64,000 nucleotides of DNA, taken from Monoplex corrugatus (Eukaryota > Mollusca > Gastropoda > Littorinimorpha > Ranellidae). The stretch is from assembly GCA_030674185.1 (NCBI GenBank), contig CM060307.1, positions 47,265,681-47,329,680 on the forward strand, given 5' to 3'. Below, piece by piece: positions 36,132 to 48,166 of the stretch (position 1 is its first letter; each line of letters starts with the position of its first letter). The notes under the pieces are model-generated. The model was not told where the DNA came from, did no database searches, and was given only the letters and a program-made list of their open reading frames with translations. The position numbers and the translations under genes were made by a program.

Positions 36132-37053
36132 AAGCATGAGTGAGAGTGAGAGACAGACACAGAGCATGGCAGGAAGACAAAGAGGCATGGAAGTCTGGGT
36201 GGGCGAGCTTGCTGAGACCACATGTGACAGAAGGGCAAAGATGGAAACAGAACAGAGGGAAAAGGGTGAAGAAGCACAACAAACTTACATTTCTATCAAT
36301 ATTTTATTTCGTTTGTTTGACAAACATATAAAACATGCACACCAATGTAACAGCAACACTACTATTACTTTGTATAATTTATATATGATTTAGTTGTGGA
36401 TAAACATTCAAACAAAAAGACTACTGGCAACAAAAGTAAAATCAATAAAAACAAATTTAACCAAAGTAAACCACTCAGTTTCAAATGAACAACTTCTTGC
36501 ACACTGCACATTTGCAATACTTTGTTTAAAAAATATAGCCCAATCATGAGAGAAGGGGGGGGGGGTTTGAGGAAAAAGGGGGGGGGGGGCCTGAAAGACC
36601 ATCCCATCCATGTGAACAATACCCGCCAACCCTTTTCGTTACTGAGAACAATCCTGAAAAAATCTCAAGTTTTTTAAATGCTTATACAAATTTACCCATT
36701 CATAACCAGCACACACACACCCCCCTCTCTCCCAATAGCTTGTCCACACTGTACATATGCCTTTTACTCTTATGGCTTTTTTTCTTCTTCTTTGGTCTGT
36801 CTACATTAAAAAAAAAAAAAATTGTCACACCTGATTTACTCTGTGATATTTGGCCCGATTTCCTTGGGGAAAGTAAGCTATCAGAGTGCAGCGTAACTTT
36901 TTTCCCCTGCACATACTATTGTATATGAAAGTGGATTATGGATGTATCTTGGGTAGTATATTTTTTTTAACAGTAACTTAGTACATCTACTGATGTTATG
37001 AGTCCTTGCATGACAGGCAAGATAGATGAAAACCCCCCTTTTTTTATATATAT
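36132..37053. other. Gene-free, with poly-G and poly-T/A tracts
   Basis: Two G-runs (36555-36567 and 36580-36589) and A/T homopolymers near 36808-36821 and 37041-37047. No gene. Confidence 0.5.
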
Positions 37054-37223
37054 ATTCCTGCACTCTATCCACCACCAGGAAAAATTAAACCCTCACCATA
37101 CCCACCAGCTTCCGGCAGGAAGCTGGTGGATAGGGTGAGAGTCAATGGGTTAACTGCTTGCTTTGCTGTCATGGTTAACAAAGCAGGATGCTAGTGAACA
37201 GGGTGAGTAAGTCACAGGGTTAA
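37054..37223. mobile_element. TTAA fold-back element, degenerate
   Basis: Central palindrome CCCACCAGCTTCC-GG-AGGAAGCTGGTGG flanked by CCCTCACC / GGGTGAGAGTCAATGGGTTAA, with a CAGGGTGAGTAAGTCACAGG right end. Same family as the 15.2 kb element, with a left end that has drifted. Confidence 0.65.
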
Positions 37224-37486
37224 TCCAAATACAAGTCTTTTCCAAATCTCCATACTTCTGCAATCTAATCTAATGATGATATTTCTTTCTTTTTTATTTT
37301 ATTTTATTTAATTCATTCATTCATTCATCCATCTATTTACCTATTTACTTATTTACTTTTGTTCTAAGGCCTTTTCAGGATTGTGAAAACACAAAAGTGC
37401 ATACAAAAATTTGACCTGTTTATTCAAACTGAACACATTTCAAAACTGTTACTCTAGGCTCTGCTGGAGGAACCAGCTATTTCACT

Positions 37487-37678
37487 CAACCCTTTGACTT
37501 CCACACCATATCTGCCAACTGCAAATATTTAACCCTTCAATTCCCTCACCCTATCCACCAGCTTCCTGCTGGAAGTTGGTGGACAAGGTGAGGGAGTCAA
37601 AAGGTAAAGTTTCTGCTTTACTAGCATAGTTTGCAATGCCGGATGCTGGTGGACAGGGTGCGGGGGTCAAAGGGTTAA
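37487..37678. mobile_element. TTAA fold-back element
   Basis: The left end TCAACCCTTTGACTTCCACA mirrors the right end GGGGGTCAAAGGGTTAA. The central palindrome is CTATCCACCAGCTTCCTGC and its inverse. Its layout and length match 15159-15352. Confidence 0.72.
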
Positions 37679-38389
37679 CAACTTCCAGGTTTAAATATAA
37701 TTAAAAAAAGAAAGCATCTGCACTACTACTGGAAAGTTCTTTAACTCCATATTGGTGAGCAAAATCCCAAAAAGGGCATCTACTGTTGTGCCAGTTTACA
37801 GTATCACTAACCTGGCACTAAAAATAGAGCCATCTACCACCTCTCTTGATGATTTCACAGTTTTCTGGAAAACATACAGGTAGACAGAAAAAGAAGATGA
37901 CAGAAAGGAGACAAAGAAAGACAAAAGAGCAGCAGACAGGGAATAGAGTGCAGCATATTTAAACTGGTATTTCATACAGTTTACAACAGGAGGGATATAA
38001 AAATGGGCAACTGAACAGGGGTATTGCTTTTGGGGACGGGATGCAGAGAGGGTGGGGAGGTATTGTTATGGGAAGCTCCAATACATCAATTCAACCACTT
38101 TTAATCTGTAAAGAATCACTCACTGTTTGCATATATATATAAGAATATTACTGCTCTGCTTCTTTAATGGTGACATCAATTCAAAACCCAGTCAACACTG
38201 TCATGTTGCACATTCAACACTTTCATGTTGCACAATGTGACAATCTTTGAAAGAAAGAAAAAACATGCAAAGCTAGCATGATCACGAGAACAGCCACAGA
38301 ATTATAACAAATAAATAAATTTGTCACCACAAATTATAGTAGTTTTTTTTTTTGCCATTACGTCCTTTATCTCTTTCTTTAAGTACATT
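37679..38389. other. Gene-free sequence
   Basis: A short TATATATA near 38130 and a direct duplication of CACTGTCATGTTGCACA / CACTTTCATGTTGCACA at 38197-38232. No gene. Confidence 0.5.
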
Positions 38390-39290
38390 TTTCACATCCA
38401 GGAAAATCCACTTTCCACTGTCTCTGTCTAACCTGGACTGACTGTATCAAACGAAGAAATTCCATGCTATCCACCTCCTTTGGTCAACATGCACCGATTA
38501 CAGAAAACCAGGAAATTCCATACTATCCACCTTCTCTGACCAACATGGACTGATTATAGAAAACCAAGAAATTCCATACTATCCACCTTCTCTGGCCAAC
38601 ACGGACTGATTATAGAAAACCAAGAAATTCCATACTATCCACCTTCTCTGGCCAACATGGACTGATTATAGAAAACCAAGAAATTCCATGCTATCCACCT
38701 TCTCTGGCCAACATGGACTGATTATAGAAAACCAAGAAATTCCATACTATCCACCTTCTCTGGCCAACATGGACTGATTATAGAAAACCAAGATATTCCA
38801 TACTATCCACCTTCTCTGGCCAACATGGACTGATTATAGAAAACCAAGAAATTCCATGCTATCCACCTCCAGCCAACATGGACCGAATTACAGAAAATAA
38901 GAAATTCCATGCTATCCACCTCCGGCCAACATGGACTGATCACAGAAAACCAAGAAATTCCATACTATCCACATTCTCTCACCGATCTGTACCAATTATG
39001 GAAAACCAGGAAAATCCACACTATTCATCTTCTCTAACCAAACTGGACTGATTTTAAAAAAATAAAAACAAAAACCAATAAATTCCACAGTATCCAACTT
39101 CTCTCACAGACCTGGACCAATCATAAGAAAGTAGGACACTTTATACTAGTCATCTTCTCAAGCCAACCTGCATTAATTATAGAAAACCTGAAACTTAATA
39201 CCATCCAGCTTCTTGGCCAACTTCCACTGTTCATACAAAACCAGAAAATTCCACACTTTCTGTTTTCGTTGGCCAATTTGGACCAATTCC
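38390..39290. repeat. 56-bp minisatellite, about 15 copies
   Basis: The unit holds CTATCCACCTTCTCTGGCCA, ACATGGACTGATTATAG and AAAACCAAGAAATTCCATA. Copies at 38520-38860 are nearly identical; flanking copies are degraded. The array lies about 200 bp downstream (minus strand) of exon 11's stop. Confidence 0.92.
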
Positions 39291-39473
39291 ATGATGCCAC
39301 ACACTTTCATTCCTCCATGAACCATTCCATGATGCCACACTTTCAATCGTCCATGGTTCATTTAGTCGATTATAGAACACTTTATACCCAAACCACGCAT
39401 TTAAAACAATGTCAGTTTTTATCATGTTTTAGAAGACTCCCCACACAGAGGACCTCCCTGGAGAAATAACCTA

Positions 39474-39479
39474 TTTATT
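39474..39479 (-). promoter_or_regulatory. Poly(A) signal overlapping the exon 11 stop
   Basis: The minus strand reads ACAAAATAAATAGG. AATAAA overlaps the TAA stop codon of exon 11, implying an extremely short 3' UTR if used. Confidence 0.55.
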
Positions 39480-39686
39480 TTGTCACAGTGGCAGGAGATT
39501 TAAACATCCAAGTGGCAGTGTTTGGAGTTTGAGACCCACTCGAATGATGCGCTTTTCTTTGGGCTCTGAGCTTCCTCATGCCTTCCCTGGCCAACACCTT
39601 GTACCGTTCATAGCGGATGGGATCATTCTTCACCCTTTTCCAGTAGTAGGATCTCTTCTGTTCTTTCCTCTTCCACCACTCCAAAG
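39475..39686 (-). CDS. Alternative terminal exon 11, NDPIRYERYK variant
   Basis: The acceptor ATGTTTACTATTTCAG is followed by CT (phase 1), 69 codons and TAA. The lead ALEWWKRKEQKRS is short and aromatic like exons 10 and 13. The core YYWKRVKNDPIRYERYK is followed by REGMRKLRAQRKAHHSS and a longer serine/threonine-rich end (SGSQTPNTATW). Length is above average because of this polar tail. Confidence 0.82.
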
Positions 39687-40331
39687 CTGAAATAGTAAAC
39701 ATACATGACCGTATCAATTACACGACTATCACAGGCCTCACACATTACCAGAAGTTGGCAAGACATATATGAAATACAACTTCTGTTCATGGGACCTGCT
39801 ACGGTATGCACAAGATGGTACAAGTTCCTGCTGTTTCCTTTAGTACTTATGCATGCAGCATATGTAGCCTACAAAATTGTGTTTGTAACTATAATCATGT
39901 ATTATAATTTACGATGCAACTGAAAAAAAGGAACATGTCTTCTTCATCACAGATTCACCCTTGATCATGCTGCTAATGAATAGATTCCTTACACAGTTCC
40001 GAACAGTAAAACCCATTCCACTCCATTCGAGCTAGGGAATGTAGGTTATTATTATTTTACTTTATGTGGTATGCATTTGTTTTCACTTAAACCTGTTGTC
40101 TGAGAAGGATATAAGCAGCAAGACATATAGTTATTTGATATGAACCATTCACCTCAGTTTATGGTACTATATCAGGCACTTGGTAGGAAGCATAATTGTT
40201 TTGTTTAAAGAATGGGAATTATACTTGATTAAAGCAAGTGTCACGTGTACTCGCAGAGCAGATTTTACACGGAACAATTCATTTTAGGAATTTGTACATC
40301 ACCTTTGCTTCACCTGCCTTTAAAGATGATA

Positions 40332-40362
40332 CTGTGTGTGTACGTGTGTGTGTACGTGTGTG

Positions 40363-40403
<41 letters not shown>

Positions 40404-40436
40404 GTGTGTGTGTGTGTGTGTGTGTTTGTGTGTGTG

Positions 40437-40520
<84 letters not shown>
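40332..40520. repeat. (GT)n microsatellite
   Basis: GTGTGTACGT start, then long GT blocks separated by single TTG or TTTG slips. Confidence 0.96.
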
Positions 40521-40523
<3 letters not shown>

Positions 40524-41479
40524 CATTTTGTCACACTGACTCAAAACAAAATCTTTAAATGAAGATTTCTCTGCCATTTGTTTTGCTTTCATCATCTTTA
40601 TGACCTCTATAATGCAAACTGCAAAAACATGACTATACAGACTGTAATCACGACAATTGTCCTGGCGTGTACCGGTTTTGTTTTTAGTTCTTTAAATAAA
40701 AAGGATGAAAGGAAGATCTGTTAACGCTGCTAGACCACCTTCTTTATTTCTTTTATTCTTTTACAAAAATGATGGTTTTGGCATGTAAAGACATTTCACA
40801 GCACTTTAATACATGTTGAATAACTACAGGTAAGTATTTAACAATTCAGTCAGTTTGCTCAATTCTCCTGCAGACTGCTAGTCTGAGAACATGATCTTTG
40901 CATGAAATGTCAAGAATCCTGTGCATTTTTCTTCCAACCTGGAATTCTTTCCTCTTCACATGTATACATTAAAGACTGAAATAAAGGATGCTCACACACT
41001 CATATTTTTTACCTGAGGGAGAAATTCCTGGTTGCAAAATCTCTCATTCTGAACCTTTACCCTTATCAGAAGTACGTTTTTGAAGCTGCTTACAACTATT
41101 TGAATTCAGACTTGATCGAAACCCATACCATTTATTTGGTCAACACATCTCCACTTATCATATGCATGCCATTTCAAAATTTTGTGTCTGACAAGCACAT
41201 ACAACGGTGAAGACGAATGGTGTTTAAAAAATTTTTTTTTAAAAAGGCAGCAAAACAAGGCAGCTTATAGTGACATCTCTTTGTTGGTCACACAGTAACA
41301 AAGTCTCTTGCGACTGCTATGTTGTTCTTCTTGTTCCATTTTCAGATTCTTCGCTCATCCCTTCACTAATTTTGACCGTTCTGTAGTTATGATGTTACGC
41401 TTCGACAAATGATGAGCTTTTCACTGCCATTGTTTCAAAAGCACAAGTCACTTTGGTAATGTCATGTGCTGTGTGACAT

Positions 41480-41485
41480 TTTATT
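41480..41485 (-). promoter_or_regulatory. Candidate poly(A) signal for exon 12
   Basis: AATAAA on the minus strand a few bases past the TGA at 41490-41492. Confidence 0.5.
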
Positions 41486-41489
41486 TGTC

Positions 41490-41612
41490 TCAGGGCAGTT
41501 TAGGAGGGTTGACCGTCTTCATCACACGTCTGTAGCGCTCTGGGTCTTGCTTCAATCTTTGGTAGTAGCGACGGTTTTTTCTCTCGTTTCTTCAGCTTCA
41601 TCCGATACAATG
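41490..41612 (-). pseudogene. Damaged terminal exon 12, frameshift in an A6 run
   Basis: The acceptor TTTGTCTGTTTCCAG is followed by CA (phase 1), and the entering frame reads LYRMKLKKREKK. After six A residues (41575-41580) the conserved core RRYYQRLKQDPERYRRVMK continues in another frame and stops at 41490-41492. In the entering frame the message reads a non-family tail (PSLLPKIEARPRALQ) and stops at 41500. Total length is off by one base, so a single homopolymer slip explains it. Even in the core frame the tail ends soon after RRVMK, lacking the usual basic extension. It is either a decaying exon or a sequencing error in the homopolymer. Confidence 0.8.
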
Positions 41613-41977
41613 CTGGAAACAGACAAAACAGCTCTTTTCTCATCTTAATTTCTAAGCAAGATTTTTTTCTTACATGGTGGCATTTCATACTGACAGTCTC
41701 TGAACAAAATGTGTCGACAAAGATTCCCGAGCTGTTAATGGATTCTCAAACTTGATTTGAAGTTCTCTTTCAACGAGTAATGCTACTGCACAAGCATGTA
41801 TCGGGAAAACCCAAAATGTAGAAACTTTGATTTAAAGATACCTTAGTTACGTCAAAGTGGTTTTTAGCCATTTTCAGTAAACACGTGTTGCTGGACAAAC
41901 ATCTTGCACTGGTCTCAGATCACATTCACGCAAAAAAGTGTCAGCAAGGATTTCTCAGTCATTTATTAACAATTTCT

Positions 41978-42032
41978 GACCAAATTTGGACTACACATCC
42001 TGTCCAATGTGTAGTCCTCAAAATGTTTGGTC
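41978..42032. repeat. Imperfect inverted repeat (hairpin)
   Basis: Outer arms GACCAAA / TTTGGTC and inner arms GGACTACACA / TGTGTAGTCC enclose a 10-base loop. Inner arms are perfect. Confidence 0.75.
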
Positions 42033-42247
42033 TCAATATACATGGTCCAAATATTTGAACAAATGGGGCAAAACATGTTGAAATAAAACTTTATTTACAA
42101 ACCAATCTGAATCAAATTTCAGCAGTATGTTTGATGCTATTCATAATTCATAAATGTCCTGTTAAACAAAAATTGAGATCAACTGATTTTCAAGGTAAAT
42201 ATTGCATGTGAAAGGGAGATTGTTAGTTTACCCGATTGTTAGTTTAC

Positions 42248-42274
42248 TCAGACCATCCCCCCCCCCCCCCCCCC
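42248..42274. repeat. Poly-C homopolymer
   Basis: An interrupted C run of more than 20 bases. Its length is likely to be uncertain in any assembly. Confidence 0.9.
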
Positions 42275-43488
42275 TTCAGTCTTTTTTAAGCAAACTGTTA
42301 AATTGACCACAAGACTTCTGATATTACACATTCTAATTTGTTTCTTGTTTGATGGGTGGTTTCCAACATTCTGAAATATCAGTTATGTCAATACACATTC
42401 ACTCTTTCTCTCCAAAATCTGGTGAACAAATAACAAAATACACAGGATACACTTAATCAGCTAAAAAATCTTATCACCGCACTTGGTAAATACAAACCAG
42501 TTTATTAGCTGCATGAACATGTTTGCATACACAAATATTGAAATACAATTCATGTTTGATGAAAATAAGATGAAAACGGTGAATAAAACATGCGCGTATT
42601 CCACTTGAAAATCATACATGGCCATTCAAGCCAAATTATCAAGGAAAATATTCAGGTACAGCCACTGACACGATTATACTTCTGCATGTCTTTTCATTAA
42701 CAACAACAGAATTCAGATTCCATAGATATAGTACTCCATCCAACTTGTTTGAACATCATTCAAACAATGTCTCATCCATCATTCCTTTTTCATCCAAGCA
42801 TTCTGATTTTTCTTCAAAGCATACATGCACACTGGTTCCTCCTCCCCTTCCCAACACTGTGCAAACAGTATGGTGCTGCACAGTCTGCAGACTCCATCTT
42901 TGGTGGGCGTGCATGCTGGGTGTTTTCATATTTCCATAAACCTGCCACTGACAAGCTTACAGGATCTACAACATGTATATTTGATATTCTGCATGCATAT
43001 AAACAACGCGTGTGTTTAGGCACTGGAAAGTCTGCACAAAAAGTGTCAAGATCACACCCAGACCTTCTCATTGGAAGTCCAACATTTACATAGTTGGGTT
43101 CTGAGCCCACGGCCCTGTATTTTCCACGATTGGTTAATTATAAAAGGAGAAGAGGGATTGGGGAGATGAGTGAGAGACAGACAGACAGCAGTAACGAGAC
43201 AGATGAGTAAGACAGACAGACAGACAACAGAAAGACAGCAGGAATGAGACAGTTAACCTGGTAATGCCAACTAATTAAAACAACAGTCATGTCAGATTCT
43301 TGAGCAGTAATATCATACTACATACATTACAGATCAACAAATCAGCTGTCATGCCTTTGTGAAACTAGGATTCATCAATAAAATCAGACATCAAATCCTT
43401 GTGGAACAATAAATCATTACGTGTTAACTTCAGCTCAGGTTTAGAGACGACTAGGAAAGACAAAACTTCAATAAATGCTGCTGCAATA

Positions 43489-43770
<282 letters not shown>

Positions 43771-44652
43771 TTATGTACACACACATATTTATGTATATAC
43801 ACACAATTATTGCAGTAATGTTCTTTATCAAAATAACAAAAAAGTAGAATACATACAGTTCTTTAAAGCATTCATTCAAAACAGCACAGTACCTAAAACT
43901 GTGTTAGATGACAGAAGCCTGCAGAAACTAGCATGGGAAAAGCCATCTGCTGATCTTTGTTCTAAATTCATTAGGTCAAAAAAATAGTTCCGATTGTTGG
44001 TCGGTTTTGTTTTTTGCAGAGCAATCTGTGGAAGGGGGTGGGGAACTGACACAGGATAAATTAACATTTTGTGTCCACTGTGCTGTGATCTTAGTGATAA
44101 AGATACAACAACCACAAACAAACAGCTTGATGGACCAGCAGACAGAGAAGTCAGAAAAGAATGGGAATTTAAGCACAGTTTCACATACTTCCATGCACAA
44201 AAGACATCTTCAGTATTTCATTAAAACAACCCTCTGACACAACTTCAAAAAATATCTTTCTACAAGCAGCTGAAAAATCCTAATGGCATCTTCTTTCACT
44301 CAACACAGTAAGACACAGACAATCACAGAAAAATAATACTCGGTGTTCAAGTTTGTTCAAGAGGAATTCATCTCGCTCAGACAATTCCACATGCGCTCCA
44401 CCCGAATCTGCCAGCAATTATCAGGCAGACTCCATGAGCCTGCACAAAAACTTACGCACTGGCAAAGTCTTGAAAAATACAAACATATCTGAATTTTCCC
44501 GCTATTGTTTAATAAACAGTTGCACCCCCATTAAAACTAAGGCAGAACAGTTTCAATGGATATTTCATTCATCATTTCCAAGACAGAAAGATCACAGTCA
44601 ATGTCACCACTTTGGTTGTTAACTTTGCCAAATTTTAAAATGTCCAGACTAC

Positions 44653-44822
44653 CTACTGGGGATTGTTCTTTTGTGCTTTCTTCTTCTGTAAATATCTCTT
44701 CATGCGCTCTCTTGACATAAGTTTCTCTCGTTCATATCTCTCTGGGTCGCTCCTAAGCCTTTGCCAGTCTCTCCGTCGTTTCTCTCTGCGAAGGTGACGA
44801 TGCAGTTCCCAGCTATACAGTG
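44653..44822 (-). CDS. Alternative terminal exon 13, SDPERYEREK
   Basis: The acceptor TTTTGTTGATTGCAG is followed by CA (phase 1), 55 codons and TAG. The lead ALYSWELHRHLRREK resembles the damaged exon 12 (ALYRM). The core RRDWQRLRSDPERYEREK is followed by MSRERMKRYLQKKKAQK. It is a compact, consensus-like member of 170 nt. It marks the right end of the C-start subgroup (exons 10-13). Confidence 0.84.
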
Positions 44823-46094
44823 CTGCAATCAACAAAAGGGACTCTCAATCTGGAGGGTAAACACAGCCCAAAGCACCCACCAATAAATGTGACTGTTGAA
44901 ATATATGGGGAAGATCATAATACTTGGCAGAAATTAGAAAGTTCATATCCAGTTTCACACCTGTAAATGTCATTCTTCCACTCGTAAGAACAAATGTCCA
45001 AAATAACAGGTGCAAATGGTAACCCTAATTTGTTCAGTCTATAAAGTAGATGCACAAATAGCAAAATAGCAAATAAAAAACCTCAGTCAAACCTCTTATC
45101 TTGTTCCAAACATTACACCATAAGCAAAAATGATAGTCTACAAATACCATAATAATTTTCACTGAGCAGTTCACTCAGTTTCAGTATTTTTCTGCTAAGG
45201 GACCTTCTGATTACATAATACAGCACACATGTATGAAGACATACAAAAAAAAAGTAGTGAACCCAATTTGTTTCCCAAGACTGAGGGTTAAACGATAACT
45301 TATGTCTATTTTATGGAAAGGGATGGGCAGGGTCACGAGGTGGTCGAAAGGGATGAGAAAAGAAAACAAAGAGAGATGGGCAAAGTTTTTTGTTTGTTGT
45401 TGTGTTGTTGTTTTGAAGGGCATCATACCCCCCCCCCCCCCCCTTTCTGTTTTTTTAATTTAATGCAAAGTAGTATTTTGAAGAAGTTTTATACATCCTG
45501 CATATCTGGGTAAGCTCTCACAGCAATTGTTCATATATTATCCTTTCAAGATCCCTTAGTCTTATCTACCTGGGTTTATTTTCTTTTTTCATTCCGAATG
45601 GAGTCTTTTTCAAGCAGTTGTTCATTTACTGTTCTTTCAAGATCTCTTGGTCTTATCTACTTGGGTTTCATTCTTCTAAAAAAAATTTCTTTGCCAATCA
45701 AGCTATATCCAGGTTCACTCTGTTCTACAATAGCCATTTTTTCTTCTCTTTTCATCAGTTCATCAAATGACAGGGTGGTCCCAAGTTTCATTCTATTACT
45801 GAACAAGTTTCTTTAGTTACATTTTGTTTTAATGAATGGTGTTCCATTGTTTCTAAATCATTTATCATTTCAATATTCAATGATTCTACCTTTCCCCCTA
45901 TGGACATTTCTCTTTTGTCCATAACCATTGTAGTTCCCCTTTGTGTATGCCTCTCCACCTTGTTTTGTACTTTTGAAGAAGTAATTTTCTTAAGGGAATA
46001 TATTTTTGGACAGACTTTTTTCTCTGCAACTGTTTACAATATCCAGCAGTACACCTTTCTTTTTGAATTCAACCTCATTCTATTATCCCCCGCT
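44823..46094. other. Intron-like sequence with small duplications
   Basis: Poly-C at 45429-45443. The segment TTCAAGATC-CTT-GTCTTATCTAC-TGGGTTT occurs twice (45545-45580 and 45637-45671). No gene. Confidence 0.55.
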
Positions 46095-46249
46095 TCACAT
46101 ATTTTTTTGCCTAGCTCTCCTTCGTTGGTCTGTATGAGCTTTCTTCATTTTTATGCGTTGCAGTCTCTCTGGGTCTTGCTGGAGACGCTGTCGGTAACGT
46201 CTGCTGATTTCTGCTCGTGTCAGAGGTCTGCACTCCACACGTCTCCAAA
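46095..46249 (-). CDS. Alternative terminal exon 14, QDPERLQRIK variant
   Basis: The acceptor AAAACTGGTTTCAG is followed by TT (phase 1), 50 codons and a stop; it is the shortest intact member. The lead VWRRVECRPLTRAEIS runs to RRYRQRLQQDPERLQRIK. The conserved tyrosine after DPER is replaced by leucine. The tail KKAHTDQRRRARQKNM is short. It begins the T-start subgroup. Confidence 0.82.
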
Positions 46250-47894
46250 CTGAAACCAGTTTTGGAAATGCAGTTTGTGTTAGCTTTCTATTAAGCACTG
46301 AACAGTCAGCAAGTGTACAATTATTTCAAACTGTCGATAAATGCAAATCTGAAAGTAAAATGAATGACTCCAGTTAATAACTTGTTATATTTTTGCTTCA
46401 ACTCTTATTACATTTATTTATAAAGACACTGAACAAACGAGATTACTTTTCAAATTAACGCTGACAATGTTAAAAAATGATGAACTAAACTCGTGTGAAG
46501 AAGACGTGCGTTTCTTTTCAAAATAATACTGGATCCTAAACAAGCGAAGGGAAGAAGCATGGTAGTATCACATGATACATCCTGCCTCAGCTCTCAAGAT
46601 AAATTGGGTAACAGAATTTTTTCAGCACAGAGATCTATAGCCTTAACAGACCAGGCAGAGAAATGGATACAAAGGAAGATGGGGGCACACACAAAGGAAA
46701 ATGCCAATTCCAAGAATTTCCACAACTGTACAAGTCACTTGACATTAAACATACCTTGTCTCTTGCCCACATGGTATACATTCACAAAGAATCTAAACTG
46801 TCTTCTCATTAGCAACAGCTACAATTACTTTTATTTCTGCCCTCACATTTTCACTCCATGGTAACTTGCTTCTTTCCAGCTACCTTCAGTTCCTCAACAG
46901 ATTAAGGGAAGTCTGGAACAATGCTGTACACTCAACTGTAAGGATTGCTAGGTGAGAACCACTTATGTCTGTCAAATCAAGTAGTTTCAATGAACTACAA
47001 ACAATTTGAATCTTCTATTCCAAGGCATACAACTGATCTACATACACATCTTAAAGTCAGTTCTGCTCCTCATCGGTGAGGTCTACAGATTCTATTTCAA
47101 TTCTGCCCTAGTGTCTCCACAAATCATTTTTGAGCATATTTTTGTTTGTTTTGGTTTGGTTTTGGTTCCTTGTCTTTGACAGTCAATGGTATATAAACTC
47201 CATTCATTCCCTAAAGCTACTTTTTTTTTTTAGCAAGCACTGTGATCATGTCATAACAGAACAGGAACAGTGGAATCCACCCGTGTTTCACTGATTAATG
47301 TCATACTGACGATGTATAAAATAGGAAATGTGAATAACATCTTAACTCCACCAGAAGGCAACAATCACTCTGAATCAGCGCTGTGTAGTCAAAGATTTTC
47401 CTTCCTGTAGCTACTACAAACTACTGATGATAATGAACACATAATCCTATCCCCTGGGGTTCGTTGTAGGTGGACTCCAATGTTCAAGTAAGTTGACGTA
47501 GGGGAGAGCATTTCTGAAGGGGTATATGATCTGGCCGGTCAAAAAGCAACACAATGAAAATGGTTCACGGTCAACTGAACTTTAATACTCAACAGCAGTG
47601 CAACAATTAAAAGTTAAGCTCACTATTTAAGCTAAGGGAGAAGTTCCATCCAAGCTGTATCATCGCCATCATCCATGTGAAAATGACAAACTCATATTCT
47701 TAAACCTCAGTCTCATCGTTCTCTGAACATTCATGCCATCTTCTTTCCAATTTTACTTGATGCAGGCACACCTTTCTTTACAGAGCTAATGCAGAGATAT
47801 ATCAATTCTTTGCATTTCTAATAAATCTTAACCAAAAATGCACAGAACATCTTTAATGAAAGGTTTCATTTTAATACTTTTCAGTCTGGTTGTC
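46250..47894. other. Intron-like sequence
   Basis: No gene or long repeat is recognised. Short A/T and TTTGGTTTTGG patches only. An ATTAAA-type signal near 47873 lies just beyond exon 15's stop. Confidence 0.5.
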
Positions 47895-48166
47895 TCACTC
47901 CATTTTCAAGTTTTCATCAGTGTTCTCATTTTCAGGTATATTTCTCCATCCTTGTTCAGTCTTTTTCAGTTGACGTTCCCTTTCTTTCCTCAATTTCCAT
48001 TCTTTAGCTTTTCTCATATTATACAGGCGGCGTCTTTCTGGGTCCTCTCTGAGACGTCTCCAGTACAGCTGATTGTGTTCAGTCTTGGTCAGTCGCTGCT
48101 TCTTCTTCAACAGTAAGCACTGGTTCTGCTGGTCGTCCTCCTGCTCCTGCTGTTGTTGCCACCACA
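47895..48166 (-). CDS. Alternative terminal exon 15, long Q/E-rich version
   Basis: The acceptor TTGCACGTTTGCAG is followed by TG (phase 1), 89 codons and a stop; it is the longest member. The lead starts VWWQQQQEQEDDQQNQ, an acidic/glutamine segment unlike its siblings, then LLLKKKQRLTKTEHN. The core YWRRLREDPERRRLYNMRK has R in place of the tyrosine after DPER. The tail KEWKLRKERERQLKKTEQ is followed by an acidic end (NIPENENTDENLKME). The alternation of acidic, basic and acidic blocks could support protein contacts. Confidence 0.82.

Larger units (their letters stand above)
39687..41489. other. Gene-free interval
   Basis: Contains the 40.3-40.5 kb GT microsatellite. Remaining open frames are not supported by motifs or splice pairs. 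Confidence 0.5.

Noticed and set aside
41500..41688. The 62-codon minus-strand frame through exon 12 as an intact gene
   Set aside because: It runs through the acceptor into intron and reads the conserved core out of frame.
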